A stretch of DNA of 13,707 nt from Chitinophagaceae bacterium (GTDB lineage Bacteria > Bacteroidota > Bacteroidia > Chitinophagales > Chitinophagaceae). The position numbers and the translations under genes are program-made. Position 1 is the stretch's first letter. The number at the start of each line of letters is the position of its first letter. The stretch lies in contig JAEUVI010000026.1 in assembly GCA_016787105.1 (NCBI GenBank), forward strand, positions 1 through 13,707, read 5' to 3'. Below the pieces are notes generated by a model. That model saw nothing but the letters and a program-made list of their open reading frames with translations, made no database searches and was not told where the DNA came from. This document shows, piece after piece, positions 1 through 7,288 of the stretch.

Positions 1-1502
1 GACTGCAATGTTTGCAGCAATGCAGCCTGGCTGGCACTGATACCAAAATTGTTCAGAGGTGAAAAACTATAACCATGTACACCTACCAGGATTGATGAAT
101 ACTTTTTTAGCCAGCCGTCAATCGTTGCCTGGCTGATAGCAGTACCAGAACCAACCGGTATAAAGTCAGCCTTGTATTCAGCTTTTAGTTTTTTTACAAT
201 TGTGTTTTCATTGCTGATACCGATACCTATATATAATATCTTTCTCTTCTTTTCCCTGTTTAACCTGAATACTGAAGTGTTTTCATTGCGTACTAATGTC
301 AATACATTTTTTGCCACCAGTACTGTTATACGGCCTGCATCTTCGTTCAGATCGCTTACAAGATTGCTGGTGTTAATCGGCTCAATATTATCAATAACAT
401 AATCGTATTTAGCTGCCAACACTTTTCTTACTTTTTTATCAATATCATCCCAGCTTAATTTCTTATCCTTTATCGCTGCTTTTACTTTTTCAATAACAAC
501 CGTCACATCACCGGGCAGACAAAGCATATCATTGCCCGCAATCAACGATTGAACGGAAGCTTCTCCATCCGGAAAATATTTTGCAACACCTTTCATCTCC
601 AGGGCATCTGTAAAAGTGAGGCCATTGTATTTTATTTCATCACGCATCAGTTTTGTAACAGTGTTATATGAAACTGATGTGGCACGGTTGGCCTCCGAAT
701 CTATAACAGGAATATACAGGTGGGCTATCATCGCGGAACCAACTCCCGCTTCAAATAGTTTTCTGAAAGGGTATAATTCCAGCGAATCCAATTGCGCTTT
801 TGTTTTATTAATTATTGGCAAATCGAAATGTGAATCCACTGCTACATCGCCATGGCCAGGAAAATGCTTAGCGCAGGCCATCACTTTGTTATCCTGCAAA
901 GCTTTTGCATACTGAATACCATATTCAGCTACTTTATATTTGTTTTCACCAAATGAACGGTAGCCGATAACCGGATTATCTGGATTATTATTCACATCTA
1001 CATCCGGTGCATAATTGACATGAATACGCATACGGCGCAACTGCTTGGCAACAGCAGATCCGTATTGATAAATAATACCCGGATCCTGCAATGCTCCTAA
1101 TGTTAACTGATAAGGGTAACGCTTGATACTATCCAGCATACGCATACCCAGTCCAAACTCAGCATCCACACAAACCATCAATGGAGTTTTTGCCAGCGCC
1201 TGTAAGCGGTTGAGCATATTAGCCTGCCTTGTTACCTGTCCCTGGAAAATACAGACCGCACCTATATTGTATTTTTGTATGGCTTCCGCTACAGCATCAT
1301 CATAAAATGCTACCTGGTAAGTTTTACGATCTATAAGCGCCGAAGTCCTCAATACCATCAGTTGCGCTATTCGTTCTTCTTTGCTGAATGTTTTAAACAC
1401 GCTGTCTATCCAGTGTTCACGGTTGAGAGTTGTTTTATACTGTGCAAAACAAACAGTAGAGAAAACAAAAGAGAATAAAACAGGAAACAATAATCGCTTC
1501 AT
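1..1502 (-). CDS. Secreted glycoside hydrolase family 3 beta-N-acetylhexosaminidase (NagZ-like), 3' end outside the window
   Basis: The minus frame is open from an ATG at 1502 to the left edge, giving 500 codons without a stop. Residues 1-20 form a signal peptide (MKRLLFPVLF start, ending CFA before Gln21), so the enzyme is exported. The GH3 barrel carries the NagZ-type signature KHFPGHGD at 212-219 followed by D223-S224-H225; in NagZ enzymes this loop holds the acid/base Asp-His pair. The likely nucleophile is D299 in FTDALEMKG. Residues from about 390 to 500 look like the start of the GH3 C-terminal domain. Family members cleave terminal N-acetylglucosamine, often from peptidoglycan fragments. 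The protein is already longer than stand-alone NagZ (about 340 residues). Many Bacteroidota homologues are near 1000 residues with a C-terminal beta-lactamase-like serine hydrolase domain, which I infer lies beyond the edge. An ATG two codons upstream (1508) is an alternative start. Confidence 0.88.
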   Translation of the reverse strand, partial: MKRLLFPVLFSFVFSTVCFAQYKTTLNREHWIDSVFKTFSKEERIAQLMVLRTSALIDRKTYQVAFYDDAVAEAIQKYNIGAVCIFQGQVTRQANMLNRLQALAKTPLMVCVDAEFGLGMRMLDSIKRYPYQLTLGALQDPGIIYQYGSAVAKQLRRMRIHVNYAPDVDVNNNPDNPVIGYRSFGENKYKVAEYGIQYAKALQDNKVMACAKHFPGHGDVAVDSHFDLPIINKTKAQLDSLELYPFRKLFEAGVGSAMIAHLYIPVIDSEANRATSVSYNTVTKLMRDEIKYNGLTFTDALEMKGVAKYFPDGEASVQSLIAGNDMLCLPGDVTVVIEKVKAAIKDKKLSWDDIDKKVRKVLAAKYDYVIDNIEPINTSNLVSDLNEDAGRITVLVAKNVLTLVRNENTSVFRLNREKKRKILYIGIGISNENTIVKKLKAEYKADFIPVGSGTAISQATIDGWLKKYSSILVGVHGYSFSPLNNFGISASQAALLQTLQ

Positions 1503-1580
1503 AGTCATAACTTGATGCACACAAGTTAGCTAAAAACACAGTTCATTAATTAGAATGAAAACGACAATTTGATTTTTTAA

Positions 1581-2177
1581 CTACTGTTCATCAATCCAGA
1601 TATGAATATCATGCGGTGCAGTTTCGTTACCGCCAAAATAAGGATATAATTTATAGCCTTTGCCTTTGGGGGTAGTGCTGCTTCGTTTCATCGTTTGCAC
1701 TTTATCATCCAGCTTAAAAATGTAGGTACTATCGCTCACTTTTATAGCGCAATTATATTCTGTGCCGATATTAATTACCCCAAGTTGTTTTGATGATCGC
1801 ACTCCATTATTATAAATATAAGCAAACAGGCGTAGTGAATCCTTGTTCCAGCACCAGCCAAACCGCGCACTGAAATCCTGGTGCTGTGCATTGTTATCAG
1901 AAAAGCCATAGAGTTTATTAATATCAGCCTGGTTAGCAGGGTCAATTGTCTGGTATATCGCTGAGCTATCAAACTTTACAAGAAATTTCAGTTCATCATA
2001 TTCAACTGTAGCGATAAAATTTTTATCAGAATATTGCTGGCCTTTGAAAATCGTATACTTTAAAAATTTATCTGGATGTAACGGTTCGGGTGGGTTTACC
2101 GCTTTGTCCCTGCTTTTGCTGCATGATGTAATAGTTGAAAGAACAACTACAATAATAAATGAGTATGCGGTTCTCAT
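1581..2177 (-). CDS. Small lipoprotein of unknown function
   Basis: This 198-residue protein starts at ATG 2177 with a short hydrophobic segment ending in the lipobox I16-T17-S18-C19, so it should be lipidated on Cys19 and exported. A Pro-rich stretch (about 27-35) follows, then a soluble beta-type domain with no catalytic motif I can name. The C-terminus (YPYFGGNETAPHDIHIWIDE) resembles the end of small uncharacterised lipoproteins I recall from Chitinophagaceae, but I cannot assign a Pfam family. It lies 78 bases upstream of the GH3 gene on the same strand, so co-transcription is possible, though the gap is wide enough for a separate promoter. It is divergent from the Uma2 gene across 117 bases. 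Function is unknown. Confidence 0.75.
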   Translation of the reverse strand: MRTAYSFIIVVVLSTITSCSKSRDKAVNPPEPLHPDKFLKYTIFKGQQYSDKNFIATVEYDELKFLVKFDSSAIYQTIDPANQADINKLYGFSDNNAQHQDFSARFGWCWNKDSLRLFAYIYNNGVRSSKQLGVINIGTEYNCAIKVSDSTYIFKLDDKVQTMKRSSTTPKGKGYKLYPYFGGNETAPHDIHIWIDEQ

Positions 2178-2259
2178 TTAGCGGTGATTCGGTTTAATGG
2201 TTATGCTTTAAGGCTGTTTTGAAAGTTACGAAACTTATCTGTTTCAACATTAAAATAGA

Positions 2260-2291
2260 TTGTATAAGGCCACTGATTTTTTTTAAATTTG
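2260..2291 (+). promoter_or_regulatory. Candidate Bacteroidota promoter for the Uma2 gene
   Basis: TAAATTTG at 2284-2291 matches the TAnnTTTG -7 consensus of Bacteroidota primary sigma factors at every fixed position. A TTG at 2260-2262 lies 21 bases upstream as a possible -33 element. The ATG at 2295 is only three bases after the box, so the transcript would be nearly leaderless. Prediction from motif only. Confidence 0.45.
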
Positions 2292-2294
2292 TAC

Positions 2295-2834
2295 ATGTCT
2301 ATTGCGGAAAAATACAGGCCTCATTACACGTATGCGGACTATTGTCAGTGGGAAGGCCGTTGGGAGCTTATTGAAGGAATGCCTTATGCAATGAGCCCTG
2401 CACCAAACCGGAAACATCAATGGATTGCGACAGAGCTTGGATCAAAGTTTTCAATCGCATTAAAAGGTTGTAAGAAATGTAAGGTTTATCAGCCTATAGA
2501 TTGGAAAATAACAGAAGATACGGTTGTACAACCCGACCTATCTATTGTATGCCGCCCATTTAATAATGTCAATTACCTGGATTTTCCTCCTGTATTAACT
2601 GTTGAAATTCTTTCCCCCTCCACGGCTCAAAAAGATCGGCGGGAAAAATTTGAAATATACCAGCAGCAGAAGGTTAAATATTACCTGATGGTTGATCCCG
2701 GTTTTAATAAGATTGAGGTCTTTGAATACATCAGCAATGGCTATCAGCCCGTTGCAGTAAATCCGGCTTCATTTGATTTTATACTTGCAGATTGTACAGC
2801 CACCCTTTCATTTGATGGCTTATTTGAAGAATAA
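2295..2834 (+). CDS. Uma2 family (DUF820) PD-(D/E)XK nuclease-fold protein
   Basis: The 179-residue protein matches the Uma2/DUF820 pattern throughout: N-terminal YTYADYCQWEGRWELIEG (about 11-28), then MSPAPNRKHQ, the core V-Q-P80-D81-L-S-I-V, and VEILSPST with E104, followed by lysines K113 and K118 in a K-D-R-R-E-K-F-E-I-Y context. D81, E104 and a following lysine correspond to the restriction-endonuclease-like active site, so the nuclease core looks intact. The biological role and target of Uma2 proteins are largely unknown. I chose ATG 2295 rather than the TTG two codons upstream (2289), because that TTG sits inside the candidate -7 box. The gene lies 51 bases before mutL on the same strand, but mutL has its own -7 box and Shine-Dalgarno, so shared function does not follow from proximity. 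Confidence 0.85.
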   Translation: MSIAEKYRPHYTYADYCQWEGRWELIEGMPYAMSPAPNRKHQWIATELGSKFSIALKGCKKCKVYQPIDWKITEDTVVQPDLSIVCRPFNNVNYLDFPPVLTVEILSPSTAQKDRREKFEIYQQQKVKYYLMVDPGFNKIEVFEYISNGYQPVAVNPASFDFILADCTATLSFDGLFEE

Positions 2835-2855
2835 ATCCCTTCTCCATTCATTCCC

Positions 2856-2876
2856 TAAATTTGCCTTATTAAGGAG
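2856..2876 (+). promoter_or_regulatory. Candidate -7 box and Shine-Dalgarno for mutL
   Basis: TAAATTTG at 2856-2863 is a full match to TAnnTTTG. AAGGAG at 2871-2876 is a strong Shine-Dalgarno nine bases before a TTG codon at 2886. The ribosome site decides the start: no ATG or GTG is near, and the protein then begins MPDKI, as MutL should. No good -33 element lies at normal spacing, so the promoter half is less certain than the ribosome site. Confidence 0.5.
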
Positions 2877-2885
2877 ATACTGATT

Positions 2886-4766
2886 TTGCCAGACAAGATT
2901 TTATTATTGCCGGATAATATTGCCAACCAGATAGCTGCCGGTGAAGTAATACAACGGCCTGCCAGCGCCGTTAAAGAATTATTGGAAAATGCTGTGGATG
3001 CAGGGGCTACCGAAATCAAATTAATCATACAGGATGCAGGGAAAGCGCTGATACAAGTAGTTGACAATGGTAATGGTATGAGCGAAACCGATGCACGCAT
3101 GTGCTTCGAACGGCACGCTACTTCCAAGATTCAAACCATTGACGATCTTTTTCATATACGCACTATGGGATTTCGCGGCGAGGCACTTGCTTCCATCGCT
3201 GCGGTAGCACAGGTGGAACTAAAAACGAAGCGAAAAGAAGACGATGCCGGCACATATATAGAAGTTGAAAACAGTGTAGTAAAAAAACAGGAGCCCGTTG
3301 CTGTTCCTGAAGGCACCAGCATCGCAATGAAAAATCTTTTCTTCAATGTACCTGCACGAAGAAACTTTTTGAAAAGCAATGCCGCGGAAATGCGTCATAT
3401 CACCGATGAGTTTACCCGCGTAGCAATGGCGTTTCCTCAAATTTTCTTTTCTCTTACAGCCAATGATCAGCAATTATTTCATCTTGAATCGGGAAGCCTG
3501 AAACAACGAATCGTTCAGCTACTCGGTAATAATTATAATGCTAAACTCGTAGCGGTAAAAGAAGATACAGACTACATGAATATTTCCGGGTTTGTTGGCA
3601 AGCCGGAAGCTGCAAAAAAGACAAGAGGTGATCAATATTTTTTTGTAAACAACCGTTTTATTAAAAGCGCCTATCTCAATCATGCGGTCAGCAATGCTTT
3701 CCAGGAAATGATTGCTGCTGATAGCTTTCCGATGTATGTGTTGTTTATCGATCTCGATCCTACGCAAGTAGATGTAAATGTGCACCCGACCAAGCAGGAA
3801 ATAAAATTTGAGGATGAAAAAATCATTTACGCCTTTGTACAGGCAGCAGTAAAACATGCGTTGGCACAATTCAGCGTGATGCCCACTTTGGATTTTGATT
3901 TGGATGCATCAATACAGCAACTACCTTCTATACAACAACCATTTACTGAAAAAAGACAAGATGCCGCCACAGGCACTTCCATCTTTAAAGGCTTTACACA
4001 AAAACACCAGGCGCATATTATAGAGCCTTCGCAGAAGAGTGAGCTGAAACACTGGAAGAGTTTTTATGAGCCGGGAGTGGGAAGTAGGGAGTCAGGAGTA
4101 GGGAGTCAGGAGTCAGTAATCAGTAGTTTTAAGTCGGGAGTTAAAGAAATTTTACAGAATGAAAACGAAGACACTCTCCACTCACGACTCACAACTAACG
4201 ACTCGCTACTCACTACGCAATTGCACAATACATACATTCTCACCGAAACAAATAATGGCTTTATCATTATTCATCAGCAACTGGCGCATGAACGTATTTT
4301 GTATGAACGATTGAAAGAAGCATCTGATGGTAAGCCTGTAGCTACCCAGCAGAGTTTGTTTCCTGTTACAGTAGAACTTACGCCTGCTGATACAGCAATA
4401 TTGCAGGAAATAAGCGGTGATTTACAAAACTTAGGCTACGCAATAGAAGCATTTGGAAAAAATACATTTGTAATACAAGGTACGCCTGCGGATGTGGAAA
4501 CCGGCAATGAAAAACTGATTGTTGAATCTTTACTGGAGCAATACAAGCATTTCAGCAATGAAATAAAATTTTCCAAAAGAGAAAAATTGATTCGTTCAGC
4601 AGCATGGCAGCAATCTATAAAAGCAGGAAAAAGATTGACAGAAAGAGAAATGCATTCGCTGGTAGAAGATCTGTTCAATTGCCAGCAACCCAATATCGCC
4701 CCGAATGGCAGCCCGGTTTATTTAGAATTCAAGAAAGAGCAATTGGAAAAAATGTTTGGAAAGTAA
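2886..4766 (+). CDS. mutL: DNA mismatch repair protein MutL (TTG start)
   Basis: MutL couples MutS mismatch recognition to strand removal. The 626-residue protein has the full N-terminal GHKL ATPase: NQIAAGEVIQRPASAVKELLEN at 14-35 (catalytic E31, Mg-binding N35), D60-N-G-N-G64, and GFRGEAL at 95-101, followed by the transducer domain with NVHPTKQEIKF at 298-308. A low-complexity linker (about 335-445) leads to the C-terminal dimerisation domain (about 449-626). That domain lacks the motifs of endonuclease MutLs: the DQHAxxE position reads H463-Q-Q-L-A-H-E-R, the SCR/ACR position reads S571-A-A-W, and the CPHGRP position reads A605-P-N-G-S-P. Linker residues 396-447 are encoded by a degenerate GAGT/ACTC repeat. 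The start is TTG, supported by AAGGAG at 2871. It converges on the PBP4 gene with 22 bases between them. Confidence 0.96.
   Translation: MPDKILLLPDNIANQIAAGEVIQRPASAVKELLENAVDAGATEIKLIIQDAGKALIQVVDNGNGMSETDARMCFERHATSKIQTIDDLFHIRTMGFRGEALASIAAVAQVELKTKRKEDDAGTYIEVENSVVKKQEPVAVPEGTSIAMKNLFFNVPARRNFLKSNAAEMRHITDEFTRVAMAFPQIFFSLTANDQQLFHLESGSLKQRIVQLLGNNYNAKLVAVKEDTDYMNISGFVGKPEAAKKTRGDQYFFVNNRFIKSAYLNHAVSNAFQEMIAADSFPMYVLFIDLDPTQVDVNVHPTKQEIKFEDEKIIYAFVQAAVKHALAQFSVMPTLDFDLDASIQQLPSIQQPFTEKRQDAATGTSIFKGFTQKHQAHIIEPSQKSELKHWKSFYEPGVGSRESGVGSQESVISSFKSGVKEILQNENEDTLHSRLTTNDSLLTTQLHNTYILTETNNGFIIIHQQLAHERILYERLKEASDGKPVATQQSLFPVTVELTPADTAILQEISGDLQNLGYAIEAFGKNTFVIQGTPADVETGNEKLIVESLLEQYKHFSNEIKFSKREKLIRSAAWQQSIKAGKRLTEREMHSLVEDLFNCQQPNIAPNGSPVYLEFKKEQLEKMFGK
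4073..4142 (+). repeat. GAGT-rich degenerate heptamer repeat inside mutL (left arm)
   Basis: This stretch is built from units of the form AGTNNGG. It contains a perfect 14-base tandem duplication, AGTAGGGAGTCAGG at 4083-4096 and 4097-4110, followed by a partial third unit. It encodes the linker around EPGVGSRESGVGSQES (395-410). Because 14 is not a multiple of 3, each unit shifts frame relative to the last, which suggests the repeat arose as DNA and not as a protein repeat. It faces an oppositely oriented ACTC-rich block at 4172-4216. Confidence 0.8.
4172..4216 (+). repeat. ACTC-rich degenerate repeat inside mutL (right arm, inverted relative to the left arm)
   Basis: The block consists of variants of CACTCACGACTC and CTCACAACTAACG, the reverse-complement style of the GAGT block at 4073-4142. 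For example, ACTCACGACTC pairs with GAGTCAGGAGT at 9 of 11 positions. It encodes LHSRLTTNDSLLTTQ (431-445), with two LTT units seven residues apart. Together the arms could form an imperfect hairpin with a loop of about 30 bases. A related block occurs in pheS at 8766-8800. Confidence 0.7.
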
Positions 4767-4777
4767 ATGAACCACAT

Positions 4778-4799
4778 AGAAATACGATTCAATATTTCT
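4778..4799. terminator. Weak AT-rich hairpin between convergent mutL and PBP4 genes
   Basis: AGAAATA (4778-4784) and TATTTCT (4793-4799) form a perfect 7-base inverted repeat around an 8-base loop, starting 12 bases after the mutL stop and overlapping the last codons of the minus-strand gene. The stem is AT-rich with no long T run, so terminator function is only a possibility. Confidence 0.25.
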
Positions 4800-6081
4800 T
4801 TCTTAGTCCACTGATAAATCTCTCAATCGCATTTCTTACCTCGGTTGCGGATCCGTTGTGATTGTTTACCAGTACGGAAAAAATCAGCAGCTTATTTTTC
4901 TTAGTATACAAAAAACCACTGAGCGATACTACGCCGGATAATGTTCCTGTTTTTGCAAAAATATAACCGCTTTCATTTTTGTATCTTCCTTCCAATGTTC
5001 CCGTATTTCCCGTTGGAAAAATTGTTTGTACCCGCTTCATTCCAAATTCATCTTTCATCTTATTGAGGATAAAAACAAAATCCTGCGGAGTAAATAAGTT
5101 ATAGCGGCTAAGCCCTGAACCGTCGGCCCAGTTTGGTTTTTGAGGCAGGTCTTTGAAATCTGTTTTTAGTAAAGTGTCGATAATCTTCGAGTCGGTCATT
5201 TCATTCAATAATTTTTTGCTGACCATCAACAGACTTTGCTCGGCAAAGAAATTATCACTATTATACATCATTGGTTTCAATAACGAGTCTGTTGGCTGTG
5301 AATAGATAATTGATGGCGAACTTGGAAATGATCCCAAAAAATCAATATCAGTAGCTGCCTTTAATGTATCTGCAAGCAGGTCAACTATGGTTCCGATATT
5401 GGGATTATAAGGGACTTTACTTTCCTTTTGCCCGCCGTTTGAAATGAAAAAACGATTATTATCCCATGGCTTGTCAACTGCAAAACCAGAATCTATAGTT
5501 CCGGCTACTTCAATATTATTCCGGAAATAGAAAGGAGAAATTTTTAATTCATCTTTCCCTTTGAATGATATCGTAACAACATTTCCATACATCGGAAGTT
5601 CGCTCCGCTGTGCCATATAATACTGCTTGTAATCGCCCCATGACCAGCCACTGCCCAAAAAGTCCGTATAGATTTCTCCTTTGTAGACAATCGTTTTGAA
5701 TTTTTTCAGGAAATCATAAACAGGTTGCCGCTTAAAATCGCTACACAAAAAAGTAGGATCGCCTGTTCCTGCAATATCTACTGTGCTTTCATTGATGATA
5801 TTATATTGCAACCCCACCAAACTATCACCCAAATACTTCATCGCGGCATAACAGGTTGGGATCTTTGTGTTACTCGCCGGAACAAAATATTTATTTCCCT
5901 GGTAATTGAAAAGGTATTTATTGGAACTGGCATCATAAATACTGATGCCTGCATGCGCATTCACCAATGACTCGTCATTGATAAATGTTTTCGCTGATTT
6001 TGCAATCCGCTTACTGATGGAGCAGGAACATAAAAAAATGCAGGAAAGAAATAATAGGATGAAGAATTTATTCCTGCACAT
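4789..6081 (-). CDS. dacB: D-alanyl-D-alanine carboxypeptidase/endopeptidase, PBP4 type (peptidase S13), predicted lipoprotein
   Basis: Members of S13 remove the terminal D-Ala of peptidoglycan stems and can cut crosslinks. The 430-residue protein shows all three penicillin-binding motifs: SxxK as S70-N-T-K73 in VPASNTKIPT, SxN as S275-D-N277, and KTG at 377-379 in FAKTGTLSG. The S13-typical DGSGLSR is at 320-326, and GTGDPTF at about 105-111 also fits the family. The N-terminus is a hydrophobic leader ending in lipobox L17-C18-S19-C20, so the enzyme is probably membrane-anchored outside the cytoplasm and not periplasm-soluble. Length is normal for S13. It starts 14 bases after the end of the broken oxidoreductase gene on the same strand, so the two are likely co-transcribed, and the upstream nonsense codon could lower its expression by polarity. 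Confidence 0.92.
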   Translation of the reverse strand: MCRNKFFILLFLSCIFLCSCSISKRIAKSAKTFINDESLVNAHAGISIYDASSNKYLFNYQGNKYFVPASNTKIPTCYAAMKYLGDSLVGLQYNIINESTVDIAGTGDPTFLCSDFKRQPVYDFLKKFKTIVYKGEIYTDFLGSGWSWGDYKQYYMAQRSELPMYGNVVTISFKGKDELKISPFYFRNNIEVAGTIDSGFAVDKPWDNNRFFISNGGQKESKVPYNPNIGTIVDLLADTLKAATDIDFLGSFPSSPSIIYSQPTDSLLKPMMYNSDNFFAEQSLLMVSKKLLNEMTDSKIIDTLLKTDFKDLPQKPNWADGSGLSRYNLFTPQDFVFILNKMKDEFGMKRVQTIFPTGNTGTLEGRYKNESGYIFAKTGTLSGVVSLSGFLYTKKNKLLIFSVLVNNHNGSATEVRNAIERFISGLRKKY

Positions 6082-6095
6082 GAATAGTTGTTTAA

Positions 6096-7154
6096 TTAAA
6101 TACTGAGCACCTTTTTCTCTTTATTGCTTTGCAATGCCAGCTCAATAATCTTCATAATTTTTATTCCGTCTTCACCGGGCACCGGGTTTGGTGCTTCCCC
6201 TGTTAATGCTTTGTACACGTCATCAAAATAGCCCATATAGTTGCCTGGAACAGATGTGATTTTTTTTCGCACTACTGCCCCATCTATTTCTGTATGCAAC
6301 AATCCATCCGGTTCAGCGGTTGCAGGCGCCCATGGTTCGACAGACGGTACTGTTCCGGCAAGTAATTGTTCTTCCTGCTGATCTGATCGTTGCTGTTAGA
6401 AACTGCCCTTTGTTCCATTCAAAATATAAGAAGGCAACAACTCTCTTGTAAGCATGGAACTTTTGATGCGTACCCTTAATTTATTTTCATAAAACAATAA
6501 CAACTCAAAATAATCCGGGGCATCGAATCCTTTCCGTATTATATCAATATCCGCGAACAACGCTTTTGGCCAACCGAATAACTGCAATGACTGATCAATC
6601 ATATGCGCACCCAAATCATAAAAGGTGCCAGCAGCCGGCAATGTTCCTTCCTTGTGCGCCTTGCCAGAAGGTTCTGATCTGTAACGATCGTAATGAATTT
6701 CCATTTCCTTCAGTTCGCCAAGCAATTTTTCCTCAATCACCTTTTTCACTGCGCGGAAATCGCCATCATAACGCCGGTTCTGATACACTACAAGCAACAG
6801 TCCTTTATCTTTTGCGAGCTTTGTTAATTCTTCAGCTTCTGCAACAGTAATAGTAAATGGTTTTTCAACTATTACATGCTTGCCGGCGAGCAATGCCTGC
6901 TTGGTCAGGTCATAATGCGTTTGCACCGGTGTATTAACTATTACCAGTTCAATATCCTTATCAGCCAGCAATTCATCTACCGAGCGATACAATTTTGAAT
7001 GCGGATATCTTTTCCTTGATTCATCTTTACTTCTTTCCACGATAGCTGTTAATTCGAAACCAGGATGAGCATCTACAAAAGGTGCCTGGAAAAGTTTTCC
7101 GCTCATACCATATGAGCAGATACCGGTTTTAATGATTCTATTTGCTGCTGACAT
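6096..7154 (-). pseudogene. Gfo/Idh/MocA family NAD(P)-dependent oxidoreductase interrupted by one in-frame stop
   Basis: Read through one TAA, this frame gives a 352-codon protein of normal family length. The first 252 codons carry a Rossmann fold beginning GICSYGMSGKLFQAPF (11-26), the family E97-K98-P99 motif, and YDLGAHMIDQ at 179-188 of the substrate domain. The stop is codon 253 (6398-6396), in the segment GTKGSF-stop-QQRSDQQEE. Homologues I recall read GSF, a hydrophobic residue, then K-x-R-x-D-x-QE, so one base change such as TTA to TAA explains it. After the stop the same frame continues as good family sequence (LLHTEIDG, then PGNYMGYFDDVYKAL) to the true stop at 6096. No frameshift is needed. 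The family acts on sugars, inositols or bile-pigment-like substrates; the substrate here is not determinable. The cause could be real inactivation, a sequencing error, or readthrough. Confidence 0.85.
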
Positions 7155-7241
7155 GTATATATGATAGTTTAAAATTCATTATTAATAGAATACTGAAGTC
7201 TGCTACGTCCGATTTATGTGCCGACTTAAAAATTATCAAAG

Positions 7242-7249
7242 CAAAAGTA
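7242..7249 (-). promoter_or_regulatory. Candidate -7 box upstream of the oxidoreductase gene
   Basis: On the minus strand this reads TACTTTTG, a full TAnnTTTG match, 87 bases upstream of the ATG at 7154. No clear -33 element is visible at normal spacing. If used, it would give a leader of roughly 80 bases and start the oxidoreductase-PBP4 transcript just after the terminator-like hairpin at 7258-7288. Confidence 0.3.
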
Positions 7250-7257
7250 AATTCAAC

Positions 7258-7288
7258 CTAAGTTCCCCTTCAGGAGACAGGGGCTTAG
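7258..7288 (-). terminator. Hairpin at the 3' end of the ureohydrolase-like gene
   Basis: On the minus strand the sequence is CTAAG-CCCCT, a nine-base loop, AGGGG, an AA bulge, then CTTAG. The stem begins at the gene's own TAA (7287-7285). Only a weak T-rich tract follows, so efficiency is uncertain. The arrangement of CTAA, C run, G run and TTAG resembles the element at 8446-8470 on the other side of the same gene. Confidence 0.5.

Noticed and set aside
3519..3869. Long antisense reading frame across mutL (116 codons)
   Set aside because: It lies wholly within mutL, has low-complexity Ile/Phe/Tyr-rich translation and no family resemblance; it is a shadow frame.
4073..4216. CRISPR-like array in mutL
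   Set aside because: Units are 7-14 bases, degenerate and contiguous without spacers, and they lie inside a coding frame.
6096..6302. A separate 68-residue gene downstream of the oxidoreductase
   Set aside because: It is in the same frame as the upstream part, continues the family sequence and lacks its own ribosome site, so it is the C-terminal piece of the interrupted gene.
6303..6395. A frameshift between the two oxidoreductase parts
   Set aside because: Positions 7154 and 6302 are in the same frame, and the 93 bases between them translate to plausible family sequence; only one stop codon breaks it.
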